Shown: positions 25,244-32,564 of the stretch, piece by piece
How positions within the stretch are numbered: position 1 is the stretch's first letter
How the letters are laid out: each line of letters opens with the position of its first letter
DNA from: Litorimonas sp963972195
Lineage (GTDB): Bacteria > Pseudomonadota > Alphaproteobacteria > Caulobacterales > Maricaulaceae
DNA length: 64,000 bases
Assembly: GCA_963972195.1 (NCBI GenBank)
Contig: CAXATH010000003.1
Coordinates: 62,001 to 126,000, forward strand
Direction: 5' to 3'
The notes under the pieces: generated by a model
Told to the model about the DNA's origin: nothing
What the model saw: only the letters and a program-made list of their open reading frames with translations
Databases searched by the model: none
Position numbers and translations under genes: made by a program

Positions 25244-26317
25244 ATGCTTCTTATGAAAATGCCAAAAGCCTTCCATGCAATTTTTAGTGCTATTTTTTTG
25301 GTTCTTATGCCTATTGGCATAGGTAAATCTTTATCTGTTGAAGCCCGTCAGTCTTCTAGCATTAATGCCGCCACCAGAATGTTGGAATGGAACCAGAAGT
25401 ATAATGAAGCTTACGTCCAACTCGTAGAAGTATACAATACTGACTCCATTACCAGTTTATATACCGTAGATTATAATGATTTTGACGCGGTGAAATCTGC
25501 TTACTCTCATTATAATTCTCAAAGAGAAGCGATATTAGCCAAAGCGAGTAATATGTTTTCCGATTTGGAGCCCCCCCAACGATGGAATTTCCAGAAAACT
25601 CTTTTTGATAAAACTGAAAAAGCCCTTTTTCAGGCCTGCCTTAAAGCTTATGAGGGCAAAGATTCTCTTCAGGCAGACGTCAGAGAGGGATCAGACTTCT
25701 TGCCAATGATAAATGCTTTAGAAGAAGGTCGGCACGAAGAAGCTGTTGATGGATTCATCGAAAAACAATTTGCGGCAAACAAAGCTCTAGTAAAAGCTGA
25801 AAACGAACAAATCGATAGCTTTTTACTAGCGATTCCTAATGACCACCCCAACCAACAGTTTCAAGAGATAATACAACTAGGAAATGAGCTGAGTCTGATT
25901 GAACTCGACTTAGCTACTATTGAGATGAAAGAAGGCCTTACCAACGAAACAAGGTCTAATTACGCCGAATTGATGAGTAAAACTATCCAACCAATTCCTG
26001 GATTAATCATGGAAGGTAGGATTAATTTGTCGACCCTAAAGGACAAACTAAACACTTATCTTAGGAGTTTATCGTCGGATAATTTAGACCGACCTTTTTT
26101 TGAACGAGCGGTCGCAGCAGCCGAAAGTTTCGATGAGAGTTTTGATATTGAACAAGATATCTACGAAAATTTTCAGGCGTCAGTTTCTGTTCTGCTAATG
26201 GATTTGAAAGAAAGTGATCGCACAGTCAAAGCCGATGCTCTTGACTTGGAGTTTTTCGCCCTCGTAGATCAAAGAATAAAAGTATCCACCGAACGTTTAA
26301 ATAAAATGTCACAATGA
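25244..26317 (+). CDS. Unknown exported helical protein between fzlA and queG
   Basis: About 357 residues from ATG 25244 (ATGs at 25253 and 25259 are alternatives). The N-terminus is a signal peptide or single membrane anchor (MPKAFHAIFSAIFLVLMPIGIG). The rest is soluble, acidic and helix-rich, without Cys motifs or a recognisable domain; a role cannot be named. The region is clearly more AT-rich than both neighbours. The stop overlaps the queG start (ATGA), so the two are co-translated. The reading frame extends upstream to 25124 and would overlap fzlA, but the signal peptide argues for the inner ATG. Confidence 0.7.
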   Translation: MLLMKMPKAFHAIFSAIFLVLMPIGIGKSLSVEARQSSSINAATRMLEWNQKYNEAYVQLVEVYNTDSITSLYTVDYNDFDAVKSAYSHYNSQREAILAKASNMFSDLEPPQRWNFQKTLFDKTEKALFQACLKAYEGKDSLQADVREGSDFLPMINALEEGRHEEAVDGFIEKQFAANKALVKAENEQIDSFLLAIPNDHPNQQFQEIIQLGNELSLIELDLATIEMKEGLTNETRSNYAELMSKTIQPIPGLIMEGRINLSTLKDKLNTYLRSLSSDNLDRPFFERAVAAAESFDESFDIEQDIYENFQASVSVLLMDLKESDRTVKADALDLEFFALVDQRIKVSTERLNKMSQ

Positions 26318-27366
26318 CGGTGCTACAGCATTCGGCTTGGCATAAACGAGCAGTTTCGCTTGGGTTTACACAGCCACATATTGTGGATCTTAACGCTTTT
26401 GGGATCGAAGCCGGAGTTCATCTAAAGGACTTCATCGCAAAAGGTCGTCACGGCTCTATGGAGTGGATAGAGGAAACACTAGAGCGGCGATCTCATCCGC
26501 AAAATCTCTGGGCCGACGCGAAAACGGCAATTGTACTCGGCATGAATTACGGGCCGGACTCTGACCCCCTGCTTACACTTGACGAACCCGAGAGAGCGAC
26601 AATTTCCGTGTATGCGCGCAACCGCGACTATCATGATGTAATGAAAGGGCGGCTCAAAGAAATTGCCGGATTAATTGCCCGTGACACGGACGAAGATGTA
26701 AAAGTTTTCGTCGACACGGCGCCCTTGATGGAAAAACCTTTGGCCGAAGCCGGCGGGCTGGGTTGGCAAGGCAAACACACCAATCTGCTCAGCCGAGATT
26801 ACGGCTCGTGGTTGTTTATAGGTACGATTTTAAGCGCAGCTGAATTGACCCCGACACCTGCTGAAGAGGACCATTGCGGAAGCTGCCGCGCCTGTCTCGA
26901 TATTTGTCCGACTGATGCGTTTCCGGCGCCTTATCAACTCGATGCGCGGCGCTGCATCTCTTATCTCACGATTGAGCACTCCGGACCGGTAGAAGAAAGC
27001 CTACGTGAAAAAATGGGTAACCGCATTTACGGCTGTGATGACTGCCTGGCAGTCTGCCCTTGGAATAAATTCGCGGTTATCGGTCAGGAAGCCAAATTGG
27101 CGGCGCGGAGCGACCTGAACGCGCCCAAACTGTCGGATCTGGCAATGCTCGGCGAAGAAGGTTTCCGTCGTCATTTTTCGGGCTCCCCCATTAAGCGAAT
27201 TGGTTGGAAACAATTTCTTCGTAACGTGCTCTATGCGATCGGGAATAGCGGGCAGGCTGGACTCAAATCAACCGCGAACCAATTTACGAATGACGAAAAT
27301 CTGGTGGTTCAAGACGCCGCAAAATGGGCCGTTAAGCGACTTTCCAGAGATTACTCGACAATGTGA
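26314..27366 (+). CDS. queG: Epoxyqueuosine reductase QueG
   Basis: 350 residues: an N-terminal cobalamin-binding region (MNYGPDSDP, ARNRDYHDVMKGRL, VDTAPLMEKPLAEAGGLGWQGKHTN in succession) and two [4Fe-4S] motifs, CGSCRACLDICPTDAF and CDDCLAVCPWNKF, then a C-terminal HEAT-like tail. It catalyses the last step of queuosine synthesis in tRNA, using B12. The ATG overlaps the preceding stop by 4 bp. Length and motifs are canonical. Confidence 0.96.
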   Translation: MTVLQHSAWHKRAVSLGFTQPHIVDLNAFGIEAGVHLKDFIAKGRHGSMEWIEETLERRSHPQNLWADAKTAIVLGMNYGPDSDPLLTLDEPERATISVYARNRDYHDVMKGRLKEIAGLIARDTDEDVKVFVDTAPLMEKPLAEAGGLGWQGKHTNLLSRDYGSWLFIGTILSAAELTPTPAEEDHCGSCRACLDICPTDAFPAPYQLDARRCISYLTIEHSGPVEESLREKMGNRIYGCDDCLAVCPWNKFAVIGQEAKLAARSDLNAPKLSDLAMLGEEGFRRHFSGSPIKRIGWKQFLRNVLYAIGNSGQAGLKSTANQFTNDENLVVQDAAKWAVKRLSRDYSTM

Positions 27367-27466
27367 AGAGGCCGCGTTTTTAACTGGCTAAAAAAGCTAC
27401 TGAATGTTAGCTCCCCCCAAAAATACATTTCCCACAATATTTGCCGGAGCCCTCACGGAGTAAGCC

Positions 27467-27682
27467 ATGACCCGGACATATGATCTGACGCTCACTTTGA
27501 TCGCGCTGTTTATATTGCTGATTATTGGGGCCCTAAGTTTTCGTAATCACTTTGCCGAAAAGCCGTCGATAAAACCTCACCGCCTTCCGTGGATGATAAT
27601 TTGTCTGGGCTGCATCGCCACTGCCTTTATGGTGCTCGTGCATCTGGTAAATTTAATGGGGTTCGAGACAGGTCGGATGTAA
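27467..27682 (+). CDS. Small two-helix membrane protein
   Basis: 71 residues with two hydrophobic segments (about 7-25 and 43-62) joined by a basic loop. GGAG lies 6-7 nt before the ATG, supporting translation. It sits 100 bp after queG on the same strand. Family not recognised; no function can be assigned. Confidence 0.65.
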   Translation: MTRTYDLTLTLIALFILLIIGALSFRNHFAEKPSIKPHRLPWMIICLGCIATAFMVLVHLVNLMGFETGRM

Positions 27683-27778
27683 CCCAGTCCATAATGGCTC
27701 CTTACACGGATCGGATTCCGATTTCAAAAAACTGGACGTTTCGATTCTAGTTTGACCGAGCAAATCACCAAATTTAGA

Positions 27779-28840
27779 TCACTGAAGCCTCACGAGCGCA
27801 TCTCCAAGACCCGTAACATATATGGGTCCATTATCCGGGGTCAAAATCACGCCGGTGAGAAGGCCCGGCATGCTTCCCCACACCTCTGGGGTCAATAATG
27901 GCAGAATGGGCTCATCCGTTTCAACTCGGCGCAAGACTTCAGCTTTGACTTTTGCGCTCACCTCTGGCGTTGGCTGAAAGACGGTTTTCATCTGGCCCGT
28001 ATCTGGATTAATGACGATCACTTCATTCCCGAAGGGGGACGTAACCCAGAGAAGCCCGCTCTCGTCCATTTCCGCATTATCCGGAGATACAATGTTTGCG
28101 AGCACGGTTTTGTCACCTATCGTGCCGCTCTCAAAATTGACCGGAAAGTTCAAAACCCGATTTGCGGCAATTTCGTTGACATAAATTTGCCCCCGCCGCT
28201 CGTCGAGGGCAATCCCATTGGCGAAGTCAAGACCCGTAGCAATAGGCTTCGCGACAGGGTTTTCTGTTCCGATTTCATCAGGAGAAATGCGGAAAACGGC
28301 CCCGTCGCCCATGCCTTCCACAGCCGCGAACATGCGGGCTTCGGAGGTCTCACCTTCAGGGTTCTCCGTCGATTGTGTAAACCAGACGGCACCCGTCGAA
28401 TCCCGCACCACAGAGTTAACGCCGTAAGGGTGATCATAGAGGCGGCTCGTGGTTTCTGTGCGAGTATCGACGCGGTAAATCGCGCCAGTGGTGATATCCG
28501 CAACAAGAACATGCCGATTATCGGGTTCGAAGGATATTCCGTTCGGGCTGCCCCAATTTGGAGCGGGTTTGGTCTTGAACCCTGCGGCGGTAAAATCACC
28601 AAATGGACGTATCTCGCCGGTCTCGGATATGGCCACAAGCCCGTGTTTCCAGTCTCCCACCAAAAGTCTGCCATCCGCAAGCGCAACCCCATCTTCCGCA
28701 TGCGTCAGCGAGCGATTTGCGGGGAACACAACTCCGTGTTCAAAGGTTTGCAGCTCTTGGAATTTCGACATGTCCTTTGGCACGCCCGCGCAGGCCGACA
28801 AACTCATCGTCACCAAGACACAGGAGATTAAACTGCGCAT
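27779..28840 (-). CDS. SMP-30/gluconolactonase-like beta-propeller lipoprotein
   Basis: 353 residues with lipobox LSAC (Cys17). The protein is made of repeated beta-blade phrases: NWGSPNGISFEPDNRHVLVAD, GVNSVVRDSTGAVWFT, FANGIALDERRGQIYVNE, NAEMDESGLLWVTSPFG. This is the six-bladed propeller of SMP-30/Gluconolactonase/LRE or strictosidine-synthase-like proteins, often metal-dependent lactonases or hydrolases. It should be periplasmic or outer-membrane anchored. It is the last gene of the six-gene operon and overlaps the sulfotransferase gene by 13 bp. Substrate unknown. Confidence 0.85.
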   Translation of the reverse strand: MRSLISCVLVTMSLSACAGVPKDMSKFQELQTFEHGVVFPANRSLTHAEDGVALADGRLLVGDWKHGLVAISETGEIRPFGDFTAAGFKTKPAPNWGSPNGISFEPDNRHVLVADITTGAIYRVDTRTETTSRLYDHPYGVNSVVRDSTGAVWFTQSTENPEGETSEARMFAAVEGMGDGAVFRISPDEIGTENPVAKPIATGLDFANGIALDERRGQIYVNEIAANRVLNFPVNFESGTIGDKTVLANIVSPDNAEMDESGLLWVTSPFGNEVIVINPDTGQMKTVFQPTPEVSAKVKAEVLRRVETDEPILPLLTPEVWGSMPGLLTGVILTPDNGPIYVTGLGDALVRLQ

Positions 28841-29814
28841 GCGACCTCTTTTCTGTAATTTTTAGCGACATCGTCCAATTGCGAGGGATCACCAGCCAAC
28901 AATCGGCCTTTTTCGATCCAGTTTGCCAGAGCGGGTTCTAATGCCTCATCACGCGCTGCGGCGTAATCGGCCAAGTCTTGTGGCGTTAAGATATCCACCC
29001 ATCGGCCATTGGTACCTTTATGGATAAAACGGTTCGCGCCGCCGTCAAAGGCAAAAGCGAGATCGCCCAGCATGGCCTCACTGCCGCGTTTCATGGCGGA
29101 AAAACCCGCTGCCTCCACCATTTTTGCCCAAAGCGGCTCTGGCGTCTTAATCCCGCAAAACTTGGCGATACGCCGCATTTCACCATCCCGGTCTGTTTTC
29201 AGGTCATTGAAGTGCACCATCAGCACATTTGGTTGGTGTCGCTCTTCCCAAAAGGAGGACTCGAGTTCAAACATTTCTCGGCAAGTAAAATCGTCCAGCA
29301 AGCCGTAAGTTTCATCGCGGAGCCATCGGCGAAAGAATTCCCGCGGGTCTTTCGGCGCCCTCGGATAGGGAGCCGCAATGGCCTCGTTCTCCATGCCATG
29401 ACGGTCCATCAATTCGAGAATCGAGTCGGTATATGCGGTGGCATGGTTATGGAATGACATGCAGGCATCCCGCGGGTCCCGCGCGACATTGATATATAGC
29501 ACGTCATCATGAAAAGGGAGTGCCGTGAGCGGCGCATGAGATTTCAAAGCGCGTCGGCCTTCTGCGGAGTCGAGCAGCGGGAACATGACTTCGTCCGGCA
29601 GATAATGGGCGTCTATCCATGGTTGATTGTTATTAAAGGGTCTGTGCGCCACCGATTGGTGCAAAAACATATCAAGAATGCGCTGCATCCATGTGGTTCC
29701 ACATTTCGGCGGTGTGACCACGACAATGTCCCCGGCGCGAAACTCGAGTTTTTCCCATGAACGGGTATCAGCGTGCCAGTTGCGAACAATTTTGGTCGGC
29801 TTCCTAATCAGCAT
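28828..29814 (-). CDS. PAPS-dependent sulfotransferase
   Basis: 328 residues. The 5'-PSB loop is TPPKCGTTWM near residue 34 and the 3'-PB motif is VARDPRDACMSFHNH near residue 110. A C-terminal phrase near residues 240-270 (FDGGANRFIHKGTNGRW) resembles the conserved FxRKGxxGDW of cytosolic sulfotransferases. It should move sulfate from PAPS to a hydroxyl or amine of a small molecule in the cytoplasm. AGGAGG lies 6 nt before the ATG. Downstream overlap with the propeller gene and 30-bp spacing from the VOC gene place it inside the operon. Acceptor unknown. Confidence 0.92.
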   Translation of the reverse strand: MLIRKPTKIVRNWHADTRSWEKLEFRAGDIVVVTPPKCGTTWMQRILDMFLHQSVAHRPFNNNQPWIDAHYLPDEVMFPLLDSAEGRRALKSHAPLTALPFHDDVLYINVARDPRDACMSFHNHATAYTDSILELMDRHGMENEAIAAPYPRAPKDPREFFRRWLRDETYGLLDDFTCREMFELESSFWEERHQPNVLMVHFNDLKTDRDGEMRRIAKFCGIKTPEPLWAKMVEAAGFSAMKRGSEAMLGDLAFAFDGGANRFIHKGTNGRWVDILTPQDLADYAAARDEALEPALANWIEKGRLLAGDPSQLDDVAKNYRKEVACAV

Positions 29815-29844
29815 AACAACCTCCTGATGTGATGAAATTCCATA

Positions 29845-30420
29845 TTAGGCCGTCATGGCCCCGCGAATGGGAGAGACTGCGGCATGTGAATCAAATTTAA
29901 GAAGTTCGGTTTCCGGCGTTCCACCGCGTAGTTTTGCCAGCCATTCCTCAGGGTTATACTCCGTCCCCACCGGATTGCTTCCAATCTCTTCCCCGTGAAA
30001 GTAAGCCGTGCACTCCTCTTTGGTTGGAAAGCAATCGACTGAAAACTCCATCTGATTTCCATCAGGATCGGCATAGTAAAGCGACGCACTCATCCCGTGA
30101 TTAACCGCCCAATAAGGTAAAATGCCGTCATCTTTAAAGTTTGAATAGTTTTCTAAAAGGTCACGCAGAGTCTCAAATTCGTAGGCGACATGATCGACGC
30201 CCACCATACCGCGGTCATCTTTGTCATTTTCTTCGGGACGGATCACATCCAGATTGGCGAAGGCAAATCGGTGATGTTCGCCGTCATAGGTCAAAAAGGC
30301 CAGCGCGGGATTTTGATATTGGATTTTCGCCCCGAACACTTTGGCATACCAGGCGAGCATCTCGTCAAAACGCCGTGTGCGATAAACAATATGAGCTAAA
30401 GTTTTTGGACGTATCGGCAT
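29845..30420 (-). CDS. VOC-superfamily protein (extradiol-dioxygenase/glyoxalase-like)
   Basis: 191 residues with one two-module VOC fold: LAHIVYRTRRFDEMLAWY at the start, VDHVAYEFETL in the middle and ADPDGNQMEFSVD in the second module. His9-10, His near 79 and Glu in NQMEF give the 2-His-1-Glu metal triad typical of extradiol dioxygenases. GGGGG lies 7 nt ahead of the ATG. Sequences of this kind are often labelled biphenyl-2,3-diol dioxygenase, but substrate cannot be read here. Confidence 0.85.
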   Translation of the reverse strand: MPIRPKTLAHIVYRTRRFDEMLAWYAKVFGAKIQYQNPALAFLTYDGEHHRFAFANLDVIRPEENDKDDRGMVGVDHVAYEFETLRDLLENYSNFKDDGILPYWAVNHGMSASLYYADPDGNQMEFSVDCFPTKEECTAYFHGEEIGSNPVGTEYNPEEWLAKLRGGTPETELLKFDSHAAVSPIRGAMTA

Positions 30421-30492
30421 GTGGTTCCCCCTTTGTTTAATAAAGTAAAATAGATCCGGGATGAGGTTTGCTAAAGAATTTACGAGTCGCCG

Positions 30493-30927
30493 TTATTCAT
30501 CTTTGCCTTCCCACCGCCAGTCTCCCCAACTGTCATAAGGGTCAGATGCCTCGTTGGAGGAAGCACTATCGACATCCCCAGTCTTTCGCCGTTCGGGGCT
30601 GTCGCGAGTTTGTGAAATATCCTGCGCCCCACGGCTTACTAAAGGCGTCACACCGGATTTCTTCCCCTCTTCAAAACCCCCTATCTCAGAGCCTAGGTCC
30701 TCATGGGGCATCGAAAGACTCACCAAGGCGGCTCTTTGGTCATCCCGTTTCTTTTGGTCAGCACTCGTTTCCTGATGAGTCTCATGAAGAACGTTTAAGG
30801 CGTGACATTGGGCGTCATGGGCGTTCACAGGCGCGGCAACAGCGAATAAAATTACTAAACCAGTCAGGATTTTACCGGTGCGACCCGTGGACGTTCTACC
30901 ATTGGCATTGTAGATATCTGCGTACAT
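30493..30927 (-). CDS. Unknown exported small protein
   Basis: 144 residues. The signal peptide (KILTGLVILFAVAAPVNA) is followed by a hydrophilic, low-complexity tail rich in Glu, Asp, Ser and Arg and ending DSWGDWRWEGKDE. There is no recognised domain. It lies between the cupin and VOC genes of the operon, 72 bp before the VOC start. The region is open on both strands, but the signal peptide and operon direction favour the minus strand. Start uncertain (GGAAGA abuts the ATG). Confidence 0.5.
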   Translation of the reverse strand: MYADIYNANGRTSTGRTGKILTGLVILFAVAAPVNAHDAQCHALNVLHETHQETSADQKKRDDQRAALVSLSMPHEDLGSEIGGFEEGKKSGVTPLVSRGAQDISQTRDSPERRKTGDVDSASSNEASDPYDSWGDWRWEGKDE

Positions 30928-30979
30928 TCTTCCATTTCCATGTTGATGTTACGTCTTGAAACTCTGGTGTCGTTGCTCC

Positions 30980-31456
30980 TTATTTCTGAGGTTTTATTTC
31001 GACGCGAATGAGCCGAATGGTTTGCGTTTCGCTCAAATTTTCGGCCGAATGCGGAGCCTCGGGGGCTTTCCACATGGTCATCGGAAAGGTCATTGGTTCC
31101 GGCAAAGTTCGCGTGTCCAGTATGATCTCGCCCTCTGCATCGCGGTCAATGAAATCTCCGGCCGATTGGATATATAGAACGCTCGGCCATTGGTGAGAAT
31201 GAAGGGGTTCAATTGTGGTAGGGGCCATCGTGACCTCCAGAACCCGCACTCTGTCATTTTCCATTAGGATTTTATGATTGTCAGGAGCGGCGATGACAGC
31301 ATCAAGCTCCTTAGGCCAGTCTGCCGGGTTACCAGTTTTGTAAGCAAGGCCTGCCTCCGGCTTGACCGGATGCGATTGGGCGACCGCCTGAAAAGAAACG
31401 CCGCCTATCGCTGTCATACAGAGGAAGAATGTGGAATATCGACAAAATTTTAACAT
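30980..31456 (-). CDS. Exported cupin-fold protein
   Basis: 158 residues from ATG 31456. Signal peptide (FCRYSTFFLCMTAIGGVSFQAVAQ) and a cupin barrel with VLEVTMAPTTIEPLHSHQWPSVLYI carrying the HxH metal-binding pair, and a later APEAPHSAENL. AGGA lies 7 nt before the ATG, one base after the preceding gene's TAA, so translation is coupled. Enzymatic or binding role is unknown; location periplasmic. Confidence 0.8.
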   Translation of the reverse strand: MLKFCRYSTFFLCMTAIGGVSFQAVAQSHPVKPEAGLAYKTGNPADWPKELDAVIAAPDNHKILMENDRVRVLEVTMAPTTIEPLHSHQWPSVLYIQSAGDFIDRDAEGEIILDTRTLPEPMTFPMTMWKAPEAPHSAENLSETQTIRLIRVEIKPQK

Positions 31457-31457
31457 C

Positions 31458-32327
31458 TTACTGTCCTGAGGTTGGGTTTTCGCTCCAACCATCCAATGAT
31501 ACCCGCCATTTTCCGTCAGGCCCTTTTTGATAAAGAATTACGCCCTTACCGTCTCCGATTATGATGTCTCCGGTCGCCTTCTCTGTGAGAGTCGAACTAA
31601 AGGTATACCGCTGGACGGCCCAGTCCTGTGCAAGGTGGAAGTCTTGAGGCGTTTTCTCAAATTCTGCAGAATAGGCCGCAAAGAACGCAGCGCCCCACTC
31701 TTTCACCGCTGCGGCCCCAATGATTTCGCCGTCATGCCCGCTATATTGAAAAACCACATCCTCAGTCATTAGGGGCATGACGTTTTCCACGTCATTAGAG
31801 TTCACCGCGGCAACGTAATCGCTGAGAAGCTTATCGCCCAGATCAGGGCTTGAAGCGCCAGAGTTCATGACATCTCGCATCGCGGCTGTGTCGCCATATT
31901 GCTGAAATCCGGTAATGTGTCCGTCTTCGAGCGTCCATAGATGAACGACTTGCGGCGTCATTGTTTTTCCCGTGGGCTTGTAAGTGGCCTCATAGCGGCC
32001 AATCATGGCAACTGTATTTCCGTCAACCAGATAGCTTTCAGGTTTAACCGCAAAAGAACTGAAATCCTGACCGATCACGCTCATCGCATCCGACATGACA
32101 GACTCTATTCCCACATAGGGGCTCTCTGTAACGTAGGGATTATTCTCCGCCTCGTTCCACACGATATCCGGGGATAAAGCGGTGGCAAACCCTTCCATAT
32201 TCCCATCCGCGAAATCCGCATAAATTTGTTTGACGACGTCATCATTACTAACAGAGACATCGTGGGCAGATGCCGTTGAAACGGCGGCGAAGCTAATTAG
32301 GCTGGCGGTTAGAAGCAGGGATTTCAT
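31458..32327 (-). CDS. Exported tandem SnoaL/NTF2-like protein
   Basis: 289 residues from ATG 32327 (GAAAGG 6 nt upstream). A signal peptide (MKSLLLTASLISFAAVSTASA) is followed by two SnoaL-like alpha+beta cone domains. The first spans about 28-140 (VKQIYADFADGNMEGFATALSPDIVW), the second about 155-285 (LLSDYVAAVNSNDVENVMPLMTEDVVF), so it looks like an internal duplication. The fold can be a steroid-type isomerase, cyclase or ligand-binding domain; catalytic residues are not obvious. It is the first gene of the operon, directly downstream of the heptamer repeats. An upstream in-frame extension to 32501 would run over the promoter and is unlikely. Confidence 0.85.
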   Translation of the reverse strand: MKSLLLTASLISFAAVSTASAHDVSVSNDDVVKQIYADFADGNMEGFATALSPDIVWNEAENNPYVTESPYVGIESVMSDAMSVIGQDFSSFAVKPESYLVDGNTVAMIGRYEATYKPTGKTMTPQVVHLWTLEDGHITGFQQYGDTAAMRDVMNSGASSPDLGDKLLSDYVAAVNSNDVENVMPLMTEDVVFQYSGHDGEIIGAAAVKEWGAAFFAAYSAEFEKTPQDFHLAQDWAVQRYTFSSTLTEKATGDIIIGDGKGVILYQKGPDGKWRVSLDGWSENPTSGQ

Positions 32328-32456
32328 GAAAGGCCTTTCGGGTGGAATTTGTTCTAAACTGTCTTGGAACGTCCGCCTTTGAGGATATAAGCGCTCCTCA
32401 AAGACGTCCATTTGCGTCCCGTTTATTGAGAAAAATATTAGTATTTCTCTGGCGCA

Positions 32457-32486
32457 ATAATGGTGCACAGAGAGTTCTGCCGTCAA
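32457..32486 (-). promoter_or_regulatory. Predicted promoter of the SnoaL-cupin-sulfotransferase operon
   Basis: On the minus strand, -35 TTGACG (32486-32481), 18-nt spacer and -10 CATTAT (32462-32457), about 130 bp before the first ATG. The heptamer repeats at 32495-32523 end 8 nt upstream of the -35 box, a typical activator position. Confidence 0.5.
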
Positions 32487-32494
32487 ATGCGCTA

Positions 32495-32523
32495 GCGTCA
32501 ATAAAGCGTCAATAAAGCGTCAA
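32495..32523 (-). repeat. Three 11-bp-spaced GCGTCAA heptamers (activator site candidate)
   Basis: GCGTCAA (TTGACGC on the minus strand) occurs at 32495-32501, 32506-32512 and 32517-32523, each 11 bp apart, with linker TAAA. A related CCGTCAA is at 32480-32486. Direct heptamers on one helical face are the binding pattern of SARP/OmpR-type winged-helix activators, and such a regulator is encoded immediately upstream. Confidence 0.7.
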
Positions 32524-32564
32524 AACGACACGCGATTAGCTATGAAAGGAGGAGTCGAAAGGAC

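Noticed and set aside
30468..30959. Long plus-strand frame opposite the 144-residue operon gene
   Set aside because: Composition is that of an antisense shadow (His/Arg/Pro-rich), it has no domain, and it opposes the operon direction.
32495..32527. Tandem 11-bp repeats as a CRISPR or simple VNTR
   Set aside because: Only three copies with a 7-bp conserved core and no unique spacers; position next to a -35 box fits an operator better.
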